From Candidatus Parepulonipiscium sp. PG-Nun2H_MBin03 (GTDB lineage: Bacteria; Bacillota; Clostridia; Lachnospirales; Cellulosilyticaceae), in the NCBI GenBank assembly GCA_001995005.1, contig MDJN01000032.1, forward strand, positions 1 through 6,475: DNA of 6,475 nt, in the 5' to 3' direction. The position numbers and the translations under genes were made by a program. This document shows, piece after piece, positions 5,752 through 6,475 of the stretch; the stretch's first letter is position 1; every line of letters begins with the position of its first letter. The notes below the pieces were generated by a model that was not told where the DNA came from, ran no database searches, and saw only the letters and a list, made by a program, of their open reading frames with translations.

Positions 5752-5786
5752 AAAAAACTTGCCCAAAATTTTCCTATTAGGCAAGT
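5752..5786 (-). terminator. Intrinsic terminator of the alcohol dehydrogenase gene
   Basis: In the minus sense ACTTGCC (5786-5780) and GGCAAGT (5763-5757) form a 7-bp stem with a 16-nt loop that contains the self-complementary AAAATTTT, followed by a T-run to 5752. It begins 8 nt after the dehydrogenase stop codon, the usual place for a Rho-independent terminator. Confidence 0.83.
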
Positions 5787-5794
5787 CATGTTTG

Positions 5795-6475
5795 TTATGC
5801 GTTACAAGGTGTTCCGTAATAACAAGATTTTAAAATTTCTACCATTTCTGCATGAGATGGAGTACGTGGGTTTGACCCTGTGCATGCATCAGCTATTGCA
5901 TTTGTCGCAATATCATCAACTTTTGCTAAAAATTCTTTTTCATCCACCATACCATTTTCATAGTCTTTAATACATTTTGGCACTTCAAGTTTTACATTGC
6001 AATCTTCAACAGATTTTATCAAAGCTTCAACCAGCTCTTCAGTAGTATCACCTTTTAACTCAACATATTTTGCAATCTCTGCATATTTTTCAGCAGCACG
6101 AGCATCTTTACTGTTAAATCTGATTACTTGTGGAAGATACATAGCATTTGCACATCCGTGTGGAATATGTCCTTTTTCAAATGCTGCACCTGTTTTGTGT
6201 GCAATTGAGTGAACTATGCCTAGTAATGCATTAGAAAATGCCATTCCTGCTAGACATTGTGCATAGTGAATTTTCTCTTTTGCAAGTGCATCCCCATCGA
6301 ATGAATTGTATAAATGCTCATATACCATTTTAATCGCTTTTAAAGCAAGTGGGTCAGTAAAATCATTTGCTACAGTAGATACATAAGCTTCAATAGCATG
6401 AGTAAGTGCGTCCATACCTGTATGTGCAGTCAAAGTTTTTGGCATTGTTTCTGCAATTACAGGATCAACTATTGC
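5795..6475 (-). CDS. Iron-containing alcohol dehydrogenase, C-terminal 226 residues (cut by window edge)
   Basis: This is a group III (Fe-dependent) NAD(P)H alcohol dehydrogenase that interconverts alcohols and aldehydes in the cytosol, typically in fermentation. The visible part starts at the family's conserved AIVDPVIAETMPKTLTAHTG and holds the metal-binding domain. Expected iron ligands are D22 and H26 (GMDALTHAIEAY), H89 (in VHSIAH) and H106 (in PHGCAN), numbered from the first visible residue; H93 corresponds to the FucO-type catalytic His. The nucleotide-binding N-terminal half, about 150-180 residues, is outside the window. The region between H89 and H106 is three residues longer than in FucO. 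The C-terminus, TGSNPRTPSHAEMVEILKSCYYG, is typical. The substrate (ethanol, butanol, 1,3-propanediol or other) cannot be told from this part, so no gene symbol is given. A terminator follows, so this is the last gene of its unit. Confidence 0.94.
   Translation of the reverse strand, partial: AIVDPVIAETMPKTLTAHTGMDALTHAIEAYVSTVANDFTDPLALKAIKMVYEHLYNSFDGDALAKEKIHYAQCLAGMAFSNALLGIVHSIAHKTGAAFEKGHIPHGCANAMYLPQVIRFNSKDARAAEKYAEIAKYVELKGDTTEELVEALIKSVEDCNVKLEVPKCIKDYENGMVDEKEFLAKVDDIATNAIADACTGSNPRTPSHAEMVEILKSCYYGTPCNA

Noticed and set aside
5686..5784. 33-residue N-terminal extension of the PepSY protein
   Set aside because: The frame is open, but the extension begins in the dehydrogenase terminator stem, spans the predicted promoter and would bury the lipoprotein signal. 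The downstream ATG has an ideal AGGAGG site.
1..6475. CRISPR array, tRNA or rRNA genes, toxin-antitoxin pair, phage or intact IS
   Set aside because: I saw no regularly spaced repeats, cloverleaf, paired small ORFs, integrase or transposase frames. Apart from the one IS-like palindrome the window is ordinary housekeeping and metabolic chromosome.

Overview
The window is a compact, entirely minus-strand stretch of a low-G+C Gram-positive chromosome. A clostridial origin is suggested by the A/T-rich codon use, the strong AGGAGG-type ribosome binding sites, the ytxC-thrS gene pair and the clostridial-style threonyl-tRNA synthetase. I cannot place it below class with confidence. No plus-strand gene looks real.

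Reading in the direction of transcription (high to low coordinates), the first gene is the C-terminal part of an iron-containing alcohol dehydrogenase (5795-6475, cut by the window edge). It is closed by an intrinsic terminator (5752-5786). A promoter just past that terminator leads into a small PepSY-domain probable lipoprotein (5353-5685). A ytxC-family putative sporulation gene (4488-5294) follows without a terminator. The ytxC ribosome binding site lies in the 3' arm of an 8-bp inverted repeat (5300-5340), and a TATAAT box sits inside the loop.

A near-consensus sigma-A promoter (4449-4477) then drives thrS (2337-4298) through a leader of about 140 nt. The leader has three predicted hairpins but no recognisable T-box motif. 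Its third hairpin resembles the terminal palindromes of IS200/IS605-type elements. Nine nucleotides after thrS comes an unrecognised 281-aa gene (1482-2327), which ends in an A/T-rich intrinsic terminator (1440-1477).

The last group is pyrimidine biosynthesis: pyrF (507-1415, OMP decarboxylase, last step to UMP) directly abutting carA (1-506, carbamoyl-phosphate synthase small subunit, first step, cut by the window edge). Only about 24 nt separate the terminator from the pyrF start, too little for a promoter. The pyr genes therefore seem to depend on read-through or on a promoter inside the upstream gene, which makes attenuation a reasonable hypothesis.

I found no CRISPR array, tRNA, rRNA, intact mobile element or clear defence or novel multi-gene system. 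The points most worth following are regulatory: the ytxC hairpin and promoter arrangement, the T-box-less thrS leader, the terminator in front of pyrF, and the unknown thrS-linked gene. No stretch over 300 bases lacks a gene; the longest intergenic gap is the 189-nt thrS leader region.
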